The notes: generated from the sequence alone by a model not told the origin. A DNA stretch of 64,000 nucleotides from Lachnospiraceae bacterium (GCA_029054245.1 JAIDFQ010000063.1:35459-99458), one strand, 5' to 3'; numbered from the stretch's first letter, positions 52,616-61,530 are shown. A program made the numbers and translations.

Positions 52616-53404
52616 ATGGAAAGAAAGGACAATTTGCATATTCATTATACGGATGTGGGGAATGGGCAGCCTATTGTTTTTATCCATGGATGGAATGCAG
52701 ATTCTACGGTATTTGACTTTGTAAGCCGTTCCTTACTCGAATACAGGTGTATTAGTTATGATGCAAGAGGGCACGGCGACTCAGATGCAGTAGACAATGG
52801 AGTCAGCATGAAAGTGTTGGCAGAGGATCTGGCTTGGCTGATAGAGAGCCTGGATTTGGAATGTCCGGTATTGGCAGGTTGGTCTATGGGGGCAGCAACC
52901 ATTTTTGAATATGTAAAGAGATTTGGATGTAGCAACCTAAAGAAAATTATCTTAATTGATATGTCACCTAAAATTGTTAATGATGATGTTTGGAAACTGG
53001 GCTTATGTCAGGGTGCTTATAGGATAGAAGATTATTTTCGGGATATGACGGTACAATATGAGAATTTTGAAAAGTTTTTTGATTCTAATATGCTCGTAAG
53101 CCATACAATGCCGGCACCGGATGCTCCCAGTAAGAGTCGCAAAAAAGATTATTATACATTGACGGCTTTGTGGCATGCCATGTGTATGGCGGATTATCGC
53201 GATATGCTGCCCAAAATAGAAGTGCCCACAGCAGTTTTCTATGGTGACCCCGGTGATAAATACAGTCCGGTAACAGCCTATTATCTGCAGAAAACAATAT
53301 CGGGGCAGGTGGATATGGTTCCGTTTTATGACTGCGGACATGATTTGATGTTCCAGGAACCTGAAAAATTTGCAGCAGAAGTGAAAAAATTTTTAGAAAA
53401 ATAA
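52616..53404 (+). CDS. Alpha/beta hydrolase
   Basis: The 262-residue single-domain hydrolase has the oxyanion strand VFIHGWNADSTVF, DARGHGDSDAV, nucleophile elbow AGWSMGAATIFEY, acid in the YGDPGDKYSPVT region and the late His in YDCGHDLMFQEP. This resembles esterase/haloperoxidase- or meta-cleavage-type enzymes. AGGAGG and GGGAAAA precede the ATG. It may split an ester or a C-C bond after CoA or oxidation steps. There is a 120-bp gap after the dehydrogenase without a clear promoter. Confidence 0.85.
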   Translation: MERKDNLHIHYTDVGNGQPIVFIHGWNADSTVFDFVSRSLLEYRCISYDARGHGDSDAVDNGVSMKVLAEDLAWLIESLDLECPVLAGWSMGAATIFEYVKRFGCSNLKKIILIDMSPKIVNDDVWKLGLCQGAYRIEDYFRDMTVQYENFEKFFDSNMLVSHTMPAPDAPSKSRKKDYYTLTALWHAMCMADYRDMLPKIEVPTAVFYGDPGDKYSPVTAYYLQKTISGQVDMVPFYDCGHDLMFQEPEKFAAEVKKFLEK

Positions 53405-53436
53405 AATATGCAAAAGATTGAAAGGAAGAAAAATAA

Positions 53437-54450
53437 ATGAAAAAAATTGTAGGAATGATGTTGATACTGGTAATGATGATAAGCATGGCAGGCTGCAGCG
53501 ATGAAAAAAGTACAAGAAAGACGGAAGAAAGTGCGGATTCTCAGACAGAAGTGCAGGAACAGGCAGCTCCCGTAGAAGATACGAAGGAAGGCAGTGAAGC
53601 TGAAAAGTTGGTGGTTGGCAATATTATGATTACAAGCGCCGGCGCCAGCGACCAGTTAAATGACCAGGCGATACATGATTATTTTGAGGCTATGGGAGGT
53701 GAAGTAATTACACTTGATGGTGAAATTGATATTGTAAAGATTAACGAATGTATAGACGATTTGATTTCCAGAGGTGTAGATGGGATTATTGTAAATATCA
53801 TTGACTGGGAAGGACACAATAGTGCTATAAAACAGGCATATGATGCTGGGATACCGATTGTGACGGGATACAATTTGAGTACAGCTGAAGATTATCTTAC
53901 TTGTCAGGTGACAAGCGATGATTATGGCGCAGGAAAAGCGGCAGGGGAAGATTGTCTTGCAAAAACAGGAGGTGAAGGTCAGGTTATTCTATTGGACAAT
54001 CCCGGTGCGTCTTGTGTGGAAGACCGTATGGAAGGGTTTAAAGATGCTGTTGTAGCAGGAGGCATGGAAGTAGTTGCAACAAAAGCATGTGCAGGCTTGG
54101 AGGAGTCCTCCGAAGCGATGGATGACATGTTGCAGGCATGGCCGGATGTAAAAGCGGTGATGTGCAATTGCGATTTGACAGCTACCGGCGCTATTTCAGC
54201 ACTCAAGGCCGCTGGAAAAGATGGAGAAATTCTGGTATATGCAGTGGATGGTAATCAGGAAAATCTGCAGTTTATCAAGGATGGTTCCCAGACAGGTACA
54301 TCTTTTTCAGATCCTTACAATATAGGAAAGACATTGGCGGAGCAGCTTTATAAAGCAATTCAGGGCGAAAAGATAACGGAGAAGAGAATTTCTCTCCCTA
54401 CCACCTTTGTCACTATCGAAAATGTTGATCAATATCTGGATGGGGAATAA
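53437..54450 (+). CDS. Ribose-type sugar-binding lipoprotein
   Basis: The 337-residue lipoprotein (lipobox SMAGC) has a type 1 periplasmic-binding domain (Peripla_BP_4) after an acidic linker. Motifs include INECIDDLISRGVDGIIVNIIDWEGHNSAIKQAYDAGIPIVTGYN, a DDYGAGKAAGEDC lobe switch and VKAVMCNCDLTATGAISALKAAG. It belongs to the RbsB/XylF class, which binds pentoses, inositols, AI-2 and other polyols. Gene order with an RbsA-type ATPase and RbsC-type permease is standard. The ligand probably is the inducer for the LacI-type regulator. Confidence 0.88.
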   Translation: MKKIVGMMLILVMMISMAGCSDEKSTRKTEESADSQTEVQEQAAPVEDTKEGSEAEKLVVGNIMITSAGASDQLNDQAIHDYFEAMGGEVITLDGEIDIVKINECIDDLISRGVDGIIVNIIDWEGHNSAIKQAYDAGIPIVTGYNLSTAEDYLTCQVTSDDYGAGKAAGEDCLAKTGGEGQVILLDNPGASCVEDRMEGFKDAVVAGGMEVVATKACAGLEESSEAMDDMLQAWPDVKAVMCNCDLTATGAISALKAAGKDGEILVYAVDGNQENLQFIKDGSQTGTSFSDPYNIGKTLAEQLYKAIQGEKITEKRISLPTTFVTIENVDQYLDGE

Positions 54451-54485
54451 GCCGTGACGGTTACATGGGAAAGGAACAAAACTTT

Positions 54486-55973
54486 ATGGCAAAATTACTT
54501 ACAATGGATAAAATTGATAAGAGTTTTCCTGGAGTGCATGCACTTAAAAAGGTTTCTTTTGACCTTAAGGAAGGAGAGGTACATGCAATTCTTGGAGAGA
54601 ATGGAGCGGGAAAATCTACCTTGATGAATATTCTGGCGGGAACATATCCTGCTGATAGCGGAGAAATATCGATTGACGGAGAAAAAAAGGATATTAGGAG
54701 TACCAAGGCAGCGCAGGAATTGGGAATTAGCTTTGTGCATCAAGAACTGCTTCTGGCTCCCAATGTAACCGTAGCCGGAAATATATACATGAATAGAGAG
54801 CCAAGAGGAAGATTTGGAGCTGTAGATGATAAAAAGATGTATGAGGATGCTAAGAAGCTGTTTGATATGATTGAAGTAAACATAGATCCCCATGCGGTTG
54901 TGGATAAGCTTAGTATTGCCGCCCAACAGATTGTGGAAATTGTGCGGGCATTATCCTTTCAGACCAGAATTTTAATTTTGGATGAACCGACGGCAACTTT
55001 ATCCAGCGAAGAAACAGATAAACTGTTTAAGATTATAAATTCTCTGAAAAGCCAGGGGGTGGGGATTATCTATATCTCTCACAGGATGGAAGAAATATTT
55101 ACGCTGGCGGACAGAGTCACTGTATTTAGGGATGGGCAGCATATTGCTACCCATTCCATGCAGGAAATTGAAAAGGAAAAGCTTCTGGAACTGATGGTAG
55201 GCAGAAAGCTGAACAAATATTATATTCATGAAAAATGCAGTGTAGACGAATTGATTTTTGAGGCTAGAGATTTATGCACAAAGGAGAAACTACAGCATGT
55301 AAGCATTCAGGTAAAAAGGAATGAAATACTGGGAATTTCAGGGATAGTAGGCGCTGGGCGCAGTGAACTGGCAAGAGCAATTTTTGGAGTGGACAGATTG
55401 ACCTCGGGGACCTTGTACATGGAAGGTCAAAAGCTCACGGTGAAAAGCAATCGGGATGCCATTCGTGCGGGAATAGCCATGGTGTCAGAAAACCGTAAAA
55501 AAGAAGGTTTGATCATTGAACAGACGCTTTCTTTTAATCTCACACTTTGTGTATTAAAGGAATTTATCAAAGGTTTGCGCGTCAATCAGAAAAAGGAATC
55601 CAATATTATAGAGCTTTACTCCGAGAAGCTAAAGATAAAGGCATCTTCGGAAGAACAAAGAGTAAAGCAGCTATCAGGTGGAAATCAGCAGAAGATTGTA
55701 CTTGCTAAGTGGCTTGCAACGAAACCTAAATTGTTAATTCTTGATGAACCTACCAGAGGAATTGACGTGGGAGCGAAGGCAGAAATCTATGCATTGTTGG
55801 ACGAATTAGTACATCAAGGCATCAGTATTGTGGTAATTTCATCTGAATTGGAAGAGATTATGAATCTCGCTGACAGGGTTTATGTAATGTTTGAAGGCAG
55901 AGTTATGTCATGCCTTGAGGGAAAAGACATAAATCAAAATAAAATCATGTATTATGCCACCGGAGGAAAATAG
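54486..55973 (+). CDS. Ribose-type ABC importer ATPase (tandem domains)
   Basis: The 495-residue ATPase has two nucleotide-binding domains as in RbsA/MglA/XylG. The first has GENGAGKSTLMN, a variant signature region LSIAAQQIVEIVRAL and ILILDEPTATLSSEE. The second has degenerate Walker A GIVGAGRSELARAIFG, signature LSGGNQQKIVLAKWL and LILDEPTRGIDVGAKAEIY. ATG 54486 follows GGGAAAGGAAC; ATG 54465 is in frame but contains that site. Confidence 0.9.
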   Translation: MAKLLTMDKIDKSFPGVHALKKVSFDLKEGEVHAILGENGAGKSTLMNILAGTYPADSGEISIDGEKKDIRSTKAAQELGISFVHQELLLAPNVTVAGNIYMNREPRGRFGAVDDKKMYEDAKKLFDMIEVNIDPHAVVDKLSIAAQQIVEIVRALSFQTRILILDEPTATLSSEETDKLFKIINSLKSQGVGIIYISHRMEEIFTLADRVTVFRDGQHIATHSMQEIEKEKLLELMVGRKLNKYYIHEKCSVDELIFEARDLCTKEKLQHVSIQVKRNEILGISGIVGAGRSELARAIFGVDRLTSGTLYMEGQKLTVKSNRDAIRAGIAMVSENRKKEGLIIEQTLSFNLTLCVLKEFIKGLRVNQKKESNIIELYSEKLKIKASSEEQRVKQLSGGNQQKIVLAKWLATKPKLLILDEPTRGIDVGAKAEIYALLDELVHQGISIVVISSELEEIMNLADRVYVMFEGRVMSCLEGKDINQNKIMYYATGGK

Positions 55974-55975
55974 AT

Positions 55976-56944
55976 ATGAAAAAGATTGTAGCAAATATAA
56001 AAGATATCATGGGAATTGGAGTTGCTTTTCTGGTTATATTTCTGGGACTCTGCATCATGTCAGATACATTTTTTACTGTCGGCAATATCATAACCGTGTT
56101 GCGTACCATTTCCGTAAATGCCATTTTAAGTTTTGGCATGACATTTATCATTATAGGAGGCGGCATTGATTTATCAGTTGGTTCGGTTATGGCTTTTACC
56201 AGCGTCATGTGTGCTGTTTTTATGGAAAAAGCAGGACTTGGAATTTCACTTTCCATTCTCTGTACGCTGCTTATAGGTACCGCGATTGGAACCGTGAACG
56301 GATTTATTATTACGAAGATGAAAATGCTTCCTTTTATTACAACGCTAGGGATTTCCTATATTGTAAGGGGGATTACAAGAGTCATTACAAATTCAAAACC
56401 TATAACTGTATCTGATGAATCCTTTTATACCTTGGGAAATGGATATCTAGGTTTTCTGCCGTTGCCGGTTGTCTATATGTTTGTGATTTTCCTGATTCTT
56501 TCGACAGTGCTGTATAAGTCAAGATATGGAAGAAAACTATATGCGGTGGGCGGCAATGAGCAGACGGCGAAATTTTCAGGAATTAATGTGGAAAGAACCA
56601 GAATGATTGCCTATGCGCTGCAGGGGATGCTGGCAGCTGTAGCAGGAATTATCTATTGCTCCCGCTTTTTTAGCGGTCAACCTACAATCGGTACAGATGC
56701 AGAAATGGATGCCATTGCTGCGACGATTTTAGGAGGTACCAGTTTTTCTGGAGGGATAGGACGTCTAGGAGGGACTCTCGTGGGCGCTTTAGTGCTGGGA
56801 ATCTTGAATAATGGTTTAAATCTTTTAGGCGTGGGGTCTTATTGGCAGTATGTAGCGAGAGGGATTATTATAATAGCTGCAGTTTTTTTAGATGTGGTGA
56901 AAAACGCAGGAAGATTAAATAGAAAGAAAAAGGTGATTGCATAG
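55976..56944 (+). CDS. Ribose-type ABC importer permease
   Basis: The 322-residue permease (RbsC class) has eight to ten membrane helices with TFIIIGGGIDLSVGSVMAFTSV, the motif for this family, and AVGGNEQTAKFSGINVERTRMIAYALQG, which contacts the ATPase. AIAATILGGTSFSGGIGRLGGTLVGALVLG closes the core. It starts two bases after the ATPase stop and is the last gene of the operon before the right repeat. Confidence 0.92.
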   Translation: MKKIVANIKDIMGIGVAFLVIFLGLCIMSDTFFTVGNIITVLRTISVNAILSFGMTFIIIGGGIDLSVGSVMAFTSVMCAVFMEKAGLGISLSILCTLLIGTAIGTVNGFIITKMKMLPFITTLGISYIVRGITRVITNSKPITVSDESFYTLGNGYLGFLPLPVVYMFVIFLILSTVLYKSRYGRKLYAVGGNEQTAKFSGINVERTRMIAYALQGMLAAVAGIIYCSRFFSGQPTIGTDAEMDAIAATILGGTSFSGGIGRLGGTLVGALVLGILNNGLNLLGVGSYWQYVARGIIIIAAVFLDVVKNAGRLNRKKKVIA

Positions 56945-56961
56945 GAAAACACCGCTTGATG

Positions 56962-57056
56962 GGATGTAACAGTTCAGCTCGCAAGGCGGCGCAGAAGAGA
57001 CAGCAGGAAACTCACAGGTGAAAGCTTCTGTGCATCCTTACAGGATGGGCTGTTAC
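56962..57056 (+). other. Structured intergenic element of unknown class, possible ncRNA or end site of the island
   Basis: An outer stem GTAACAG (56966-56972) / CTGTTAC (57050-57056) encloses inner hairpins CACAG/CTGTG (57014-57032) and CATCC/GGATG (57033-57047). GGATGTAACAG can pair with CTGTGCATCC instead, giving an alternative fold. No T tract. It lies just inside the right 22-bp repeat. Confidence 0.4.
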
Positions 57057-57079
57057 TCACTTTCAGTACTTTCAGTATG

Positions 57080-57101
57080 GAAATGAAAAAGTAGTTGAAA
57101 A
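57080..57101. repeat. Right copy of the 22-bp direct repeat
   Basis: Identical to 45499-45520 at the aroQ 3' end. It lies 64 bp before efp and contains TTGAAA (57095-57100), which with TAAACT 17 bp further could be the efp promoter. Confidence 0.75.
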
Positions 57102-57164
57102 ATATCAATTTTTATATTAAACTGGTAAAGAATTATAACGTGAAAAATTTAGGAGGAGTATATT

Positions 57165-57722
57165 ATGATTTCTGCAGGTGATTTCAGAAATGGTATTACA
57201 ATTGAGTTAGATAATAACGTTTACCAGATTATTGAGTTCCAGCACGTAAAACCTGGTAAAGGAGCAGCTTTTGTCAGGACCAAACTGAAAAACATTAAGA
57301 GCGGCGGCGTAGTGGAGAAGACATTCAGACCTACTGAAAAATGTCCACAGGCACGTATTGATAGAAAAGACATGCAATACTTATATGCAGACGGAGATCT
57401 GTATAACTTTATGGATGTAGAAACATACGATCAAATTGCATTAAATGCCGAAACAGTTGGCGATGCACTCAAATTTGTAAAAGAAAATGAAATGGTTAAG
57501 ATCTGTTCCCACAACGGCAGCGTTTTTTCTGTGGAGCCGCCTTTATTTGTGGAATTAGAGATTATTGATACAGAGCCGGGATTTAAGGGAGATACAGCGA
57601 CAGGCGCTACTAAGCCCGCAACCGTAGAGACCGGAGCTAATGTAAACGTTCCTTTATTTGTTGAGATGCATGATGTAATTAAGATCGATACCAGAACAGG
57701 TGAATACCTCTCCAGAGTATAA
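57165..57722 (+). CDS. efp: Elongation factor P
   Basis: EF-P rescues ribosomes stalled at polyproline. The 185-residue protein has three beta domains: [20 protein letters not shown], the tip loop [20 protein letters not shown] with a modifiable Lys, [12 protein letters not shown], and the C-terminal [22 protein letters not shown] and [19 protein letters not shown] precedes the ATG. It would have followed aroQ before the island inserted. Confidence 0.96.
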   Translation: MISAGDFRNGITIELDNNVYQIIEFQHVKPGKGAAFVRTKLKNIKSGGVVEKTFRPTEKCPQARIDRKDMQYLYADGDLYNFMDVETYDQIALNAETVGDALKFVKENEMVKICSHNGSVFSVEPPLFVELEIIDTEPGFKGDTATGATKPATVETGANVNVPLFVEMHDVIKIDTRTGEYLSRV

Positions 57723-57755
57723 GTAAGCAGGTAGGCTGTCAATAAAAAGAGTCTG

Positions 57756-57786
57756 AAAGACAATGATGTAAAGTCATTGTCTTTTT
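57756..57786 (+). terminator. Terminator after efp
   Basis: AAAGACAATGA and TCATTGTCTTT form a perfect 11-bp stem with a 7-nt loop and a short T run. Confidence 0.85.
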
Positions 57787-57829
57787 CTGATACTCAAAAA
57801 GAAAACTGTCTTGAAAGAATGAGGTATTT

Positions 57830-58798
57830 ATGAACGACACATCTATGAATTTCACGTCATTTACACAATCAATTCTAAAGGATCTTCAAAAGAAACTGGG
57901 AGATAACTATTCTGTATTTTCTCATAATGTAAAAAAGAATAACGGCATTGAGCTGACGGGAATTGTTGCAAAAAGAAAAGGATGCAATACGTCCCCCACC
58001 ATTTACATCAATGATCTTTACAAACCGGGCATTACTCCAAAAGAAGCGGGAACAATAGCAGATATGTTGTATGATCATTTTCAGGCGGCAGAGTTTGACG
58101 ATGATCTTGATATGTCAGGATTTGTTGAATTTGACAAGGCAAAGGAAAAGCTTGCCTTCAAACTTGTTCATGCAGAAAAAAATAAGGAATTACTAAAGCT
58201 TATTCCGCATAAAGTGTTTCACAATCTTGCTATTGTTTTTTACTATACCGTTCAGGAGGCGCCGTTTTATGGAAGGGGTGCGATTCTGGTCTATAACACT
58301 CACATGAAACAGTGGGAAGCAGACCTTGATATACTTTATAAGATTGCATTTGAAAATACACCGATTCTTTTCCCAAGCATCACCGAAAATATGCAGGATG
58401 TCATGCGCAGCATTCTTATGGATGGTCTGGAGGATGACCTTCTGGGTACAGAAGGAGTGGACGAGGACTTCTTGAAGGAGGTATGGGAACAGGAGGTAGG
58501 TGAGACCAAGATGCCCATGTATGTGCTTACCAATAAACAAAAGCTATACGGCGCAGCCTGCATGCTTTATCCAGGTGTATTGAAAGGATTTGCAGAAAAG
58601 ATTAATCGGGATTTTTACATCCTGCCCAGTTCTGTCCATGAAGTGATTCTTGTGCCGGCAGATGCAGATACGGATCGGGAAGCGCTCTGTGAGATCGTGA
58701 CGGAAATTAACCGGACACAGGTGGCAGAAGAAGAAATTTTGGCAGATTCTGTCTATTTTTACAGTAAAAACCTTGACAAAGTGCTGTGGATTTTATAA
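57830..58798 (+). CDS. DUF5688-like protein of unknown function
   Basis: The 322-residue soluble protein matches the DUF5688 type common in gut Clostridia: an N-terminal helix FTQSILKDLQKKLG, a NNGIELTGIVAKRKG region with TIYINDLY, KEAGTIADMLYD, then FHNLAIVFYYTV and MYVLTNKQKLYGAACMLYPGVLKGFAEKINRDFYILPSSVHEVILVP. The last part suggests a ligand-binding or regulatory beta domain. AATGAGGT precedes the ATG. No catalytic motif is recognised and neighbours give no clue. Confidence 0.75.
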   Translation: MNDTSMNFTSFTQSILKDLQKKLGDNYSVFSHNVKKNNGIELTGIVAKRKGCNTSPTIYINDLYKPGITPKEAGTIADMLYDHFQAAEFDDDLDMSGFVEFDKAKEKLAFKLVHAEKNKELLKLIPHKVFHNLAIVFYYTVQEAPFYGRGAILVYNTHMKQWEADLDILYKIAFENTPILFPSITENMQDVMRSILMDGLEDDLLGTEGVDEDFLKEVWEQEVGETKMPMYVLTNKQKLYGAACMLYPGVLKGFAEKINRDFYILPSSVHEVILVPADADTDREALCEIVTEINRTQVAEEEILADSVYFYSKNLDKVLWIL

Positions 58799-58857
58799 TT
58801 CACACTTTTTTTACAATTGACGGACTAGACAATCTGAAAGTCATATGATATTATATT

Positions 58858-58980
58858 CAAGGTGATGTAACAAATTTGTAATATTTTATGATATGCACCC
58901 GTAGTCTAACGGATAGAACGAAGGCCTCCGACGCCTTTAATGCAGGTTCGATTCCTGTCGGGTGCATTTGCATCACCTTG
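58858..58980. repeat. 10-bp inverted repeat flanking the tRNA-Arg gene
   Basis: CAAGGTGATG (58858-58867) and CATCACCTTG (58971-58980) are exact complements and bracket the tRNA. In a precursor RNA they could pair and enclose it. Confidence 0.5.
58895..58966 (+). tRNA. tRNA-Arg (anticodon CCG)
   Basis: The cloverleaf folds: acceptor GCACCCG/CGGGTGC with discriminator A, D arm with the GG of the loop, anticodon stem AAGGC/GCCTT and loop CTCCGAC giving CCG at positions 34-36, TAAT variable loop, and T arm GCAGG-TTCGATT-CCTGT. CCA is not encoded. The D stem has one C-A mismatch. 72 nt. Confidence 0.93.
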
Positions 58981-59004
58981 GATAAAAAATAAGAAAGGAA
59001 AGCT

Positions 59005-60321
59005 ATGAAACATTCAGATCAGAACAAAATGCATATGCTAAAGGAAAAATTCATGATAGCCAGGGACTGGGTCATGGATCATAACAAGATCGTAATGCCG
59101 CTTGTTCTAGTTGTTTGCGTGCTTCTTACAATTGTGGTAGCAGTGAATGCCAATCATAGAGAGGCTTTGGAGAACGAGGCGAAGGAAGCTGCAATGGCAG
59201 TTTCTGATAAAGAAACCGGTTCCCAGGTAGAGGGTCTTGGAGTGCCTGTCTTTGAATTGGAAGAAAATGCACATCCAGAAATAAATAACTTGATTCGTAC
59301 CTATTATGATGCACAGGCATCGGGAGACATTGGGACGATTTCCTCCATGAACGCATATTTAAATGAGATTGAGACCATACGTGTGGAGGAACTGAGTAAG
59401 TATATCGAATCCTATCCGGTACTTGATGTATATACAAAGCCAGGGTTAACAGAGAATACCTACGTGGCATATGTATACTCAGAAGTGCAGTTTGCGGATG
59501 TCGATGACCCCCTTCCGGGAATGCAGACTTATTATATCGGCATGGGTGAAGAGGGGAACTATTTCATTAACGACGGCACCTATGATGATGCAGTGTGGAA
59601 TTATATCAAAGAGGTCACGCTACAGGATGATGTAGTTGACTTAAACAACAAGGTCGTGGTGGAGTACAATGAACTTCTGGCAGAAGATGCAGAGCTCAAT
59701 GAGTTTATTGCATATCTGAAAGAAAAAATCAACGAGGAAGTAGGCGAGGTCTTAGCCCAGGCAGAAGTGCCGGAAACAACGGATACACCAGAAGCCGGCG
59801 ATACACCAGAGGAGATACCGGAAACGGAAACAGGAGAAGGCACGCAGGATACTCCCAGCGTGATTACCATGGTGCGTACGACAGATATAGTCAATATCAG
59901 AACTTCGGACAGCGAAGAGGCTGATAAGATTGATAAGGCACAGATCGGTCAGGAATTTACTTTGCTTGAGCAAAGAGGCAACGGTTGGAGTAAAGTGGAT
60001 TATAATGGTAGGGAGGCGTTTATCAAGAGTGATTATCTTGAGGAAGTGTCAGCAGAAGAGGCAGACATACAGCTTGCGGATGCAGAGCAGCCCGTAAATG
60101 AGCCGGAGGAGACTGTGACGAGCAACAATGAAACAAGTATGGGAACTGTTACGGTGATTGAGAGTGTAAAGGTTCGCAAGAGCGCCAGCACGAGCGCGGA
60201 ATCCCTTGGAACTGCTTACACAGGAGATGAATTGGAGCTGATTATGAAGCAGGCTGACGGATGGAGCAGGGTCAGATACAACGGACAGACAGCATATGTT
60301 AAATCGGATTATGTAGAATAG
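59005..60321 (+). CDS. Membrane-anchored protein with two SH3b domains
   Basis: The 438-residue protein has a short cytosolic part, one membrane helix (about 30-50), an extracellular alpha/beta domain (about 70-240), a Glu/Thr/Pro-rich linker and two bacterial SH3 domains. These are TTDIVNIRTSDSEEADKIDKAQIGQEF...GWSKVDYNGREAFIKSDYL (about 290-345) and VTVIESVKVRKSASTSAESLG...GWSRVRYNGQTAYVKSDYV (about 380-438). SH3b domains bind cell wall peptidoglycan, so a role at the wall surface is likely. AGAAAGGAAAG precedes the ATG. No hydrolase domain is visible. Confidence 0.82.
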   Translation: MKHSDQNKMHMLKEKFMIARDWVMDHNKIVMPLVLVVCVLLTIVVAVNANHREALENEAKEAAMAVSDKETGSQVEGLGVPVFELEENAHPEINNLIRTYYDAQASGDIGTISSMNAYLNEIETIRVEELSKYIESYPVLDVYTKPGLTENTYVAYVYSEVQFADVDDPLPGMQTYYIGMGEEGNYFINDGTYDDAVWNYIKEVTLQDDVVDLNNKVVVEYNELLAEDAELNEFIAYLKEKINEEVGEVLAQAEVPETTDTPEAGDTPEEIPETETGEGTQDTPSVITMVRTTDIVNIRTSDSEEADKIDKAQIGQEFTLLEQRGNGWSKVDYNGREAFIKSDYLEEVSAEEADIQLADAEQPVNEPEETVTSNNETSMGTVTVIESVKVRKSASTSAESLGTAYTGDELELIMKQADGWSRVRYNGQTAYVKSDYVE

Positions 60322-60343
60322 CAGGCAAGAATCATAAAAGCAG

Positions 60344-60400
60344 AAAAGCATTTTATTTTGTAGGAAATTGTAGTATACTTACAAAGTAAAATGCTTTTTT
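60344..60400 (+). terminator. Terminator after the SH3b gene
   Basis: AAAAGCATTTTA and TAAAATGCTTTT form a perfect 12-bp stem (31-nt loop) ending in T. Confidence 0.75.
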
Positions 60401-60442
60401 AGTTGAGAGGGTAAAATATGTGCTGAGGGAGGGATATGTGGA

Positions 60443-61468
60443 ATGCTTGGGAAATTTCAGATAGGAATTATAGGGACAGGGAACATTGCTTCCGTCATGG
60501 CGGATACTGTTAATAAGATGAAGAACGTAAAACTTTATGCGGTGGCATCCAGAGAAAAGGTAAAGGCAGATGTCTTTGCAGGAAAATACGGATGCAAAAA
60601 GGCATACGGATCCTATGAAGAACTGGCTTCGGATAATAAAGTGGATATGATTTATATTGCAACACCACATTCAGAGCATTTTGCTAATGCAAAGATGTGT
60701 ATTGAACATGGCAAGCCGGTTCTGTGTGAAAAAGCGTTCACAGCCAATGCAGCGCAGGCGGAAGAACTGATTAGATTATCAGAGGAGAGAGGCGTATTCC
60801 TTGCAGAAGCAATGTGGACACGCTACATGCCCATGCTGACGACGATACGGGAAGTGATCGGAAGCGGTGTCATTGGAGAACCTAAGACTCTTACAGCGAA
60901 TTTGGGCTATGTTCTTGGTCATGTTGAACGGATGAAAGATCCCAGCCTGGCAGGAGGAGCGCTTTTGGATTTAAGTATTTATCCGCTGAGTTTTGCCTTT
61001 ATGCTGTTTGGCTACAATATAGCTAAAATCAATTCTTCCTGTACTTACACAGACACGGGGGTGGACGAACAGGATAGCATAACCCTTCAATATATAGACG
61101 GCAGGGTGGCGCATTTAAATAGCTCTATGGTATCCTTAAGCGATAGAAGAGGTATCGTTTATGGGACAAAGGGCTTTATAGTAGTTGAAAATATCAATAA
61201 CTTCCAGAGCGTAGCTGTTTATGATTCTCTCTACAAAAAAGTCGGATTGTATAAATGCCCCAAGCAGATTTCCGGTTATGAATATGAGGTGGAAGCGAGC
61301 ATAAAAGCAATCCGCAGCCGTCAGATTGAATGCGTGGAGATGCCTCATGCTGAAACGCTCCGTGTGATGAAAATCATGGACAGCATCAGGAAAGAATGGG
61401 GAATCGTTTATCCCTTTGAAAAAATGGAGGCGGAGACTTTAAATAATATAGAGAAAAATCAGGAATAA
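60443..61468 (+). CDS. Gfo/Idh/MocA-family NAD(P)-dependent oxidoreductase
   Basis: The 341-residue enzyme has the Rossmann loop GIIGTGNIASVMADTV, then DMIYIATPHSEHFANAKMCIEHGKPVLCEKAF with the catalytic Lys of the EKP-type motif (here EKAF), then the C-terminal alpha/beta substrate domain with GGALLDLSIYPLSFAFMLFG. Closest to dihydrodiol/xylose-dehydrogenase-like members by the EAMWTRYMPM motif. Substrate unknown, probably a sugar or cyclic diol. Monocistronic between two terminators. Confidence 0.88.
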   Translation: MLGKFQIGIIGTGNIASVMADTVNKMKNVKLYAVASREKVKADVFAGKYGCKKAYGSYEELASDNKVDMIYIATPHSEHFANAKMCIEHGKPVLCEKAFTANAAQAEELIRLSEERGVFLAEAMWTRYMPMLTTIREVIGSGVIGEPKTLTANLGYVLGHVERMKDPSLAGGALLDLSIYPLSFAFMLFGYNIAKINSSCTYTDTGVDEQDSITLQYIDGRVAHLNSSMVSLSDRRGIVYGTKGFIVVENINNFQSVAVYDSLYKKVGLYKCPKQISGYEYEVEASIKAIRSRQIECVEMPHAETLRVMKIMDSIRKEWGIVYPFEKMEAETLNNIEKNQE

Positions 61469-61491
61469 AAAAAGAAATATCAGGAGAAACT

Positions 61492-61530
61492 AAAGCAAAG
61501 CGGACGATGAACCTGCTTTGCTTTCGTTTT
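61492..61530 (+). terminator. Terminator after the oxidoreductase gene
   Basis: AAAGCAAAGC and GCTTTGCTTT form a perfect 10-bp stem followed by CGTTTT. Confidence 0.7.

Noticed and set aside
45544..56944. Integrase or transposase inside the aroQ-efp island
   Set aside because: Each frame in the interval was assigned to regulation, metabolism or transport; no recombinase motif was seen.
56945..57079. Glycine riboswitch or T-box leader of efp
   Set aside because: AAACTCACAGGTGAAAG recalls a glycine aptamer, but the CCGAAGG core and GGAC part do not match, and there is no T-box motif or terminator before efp.
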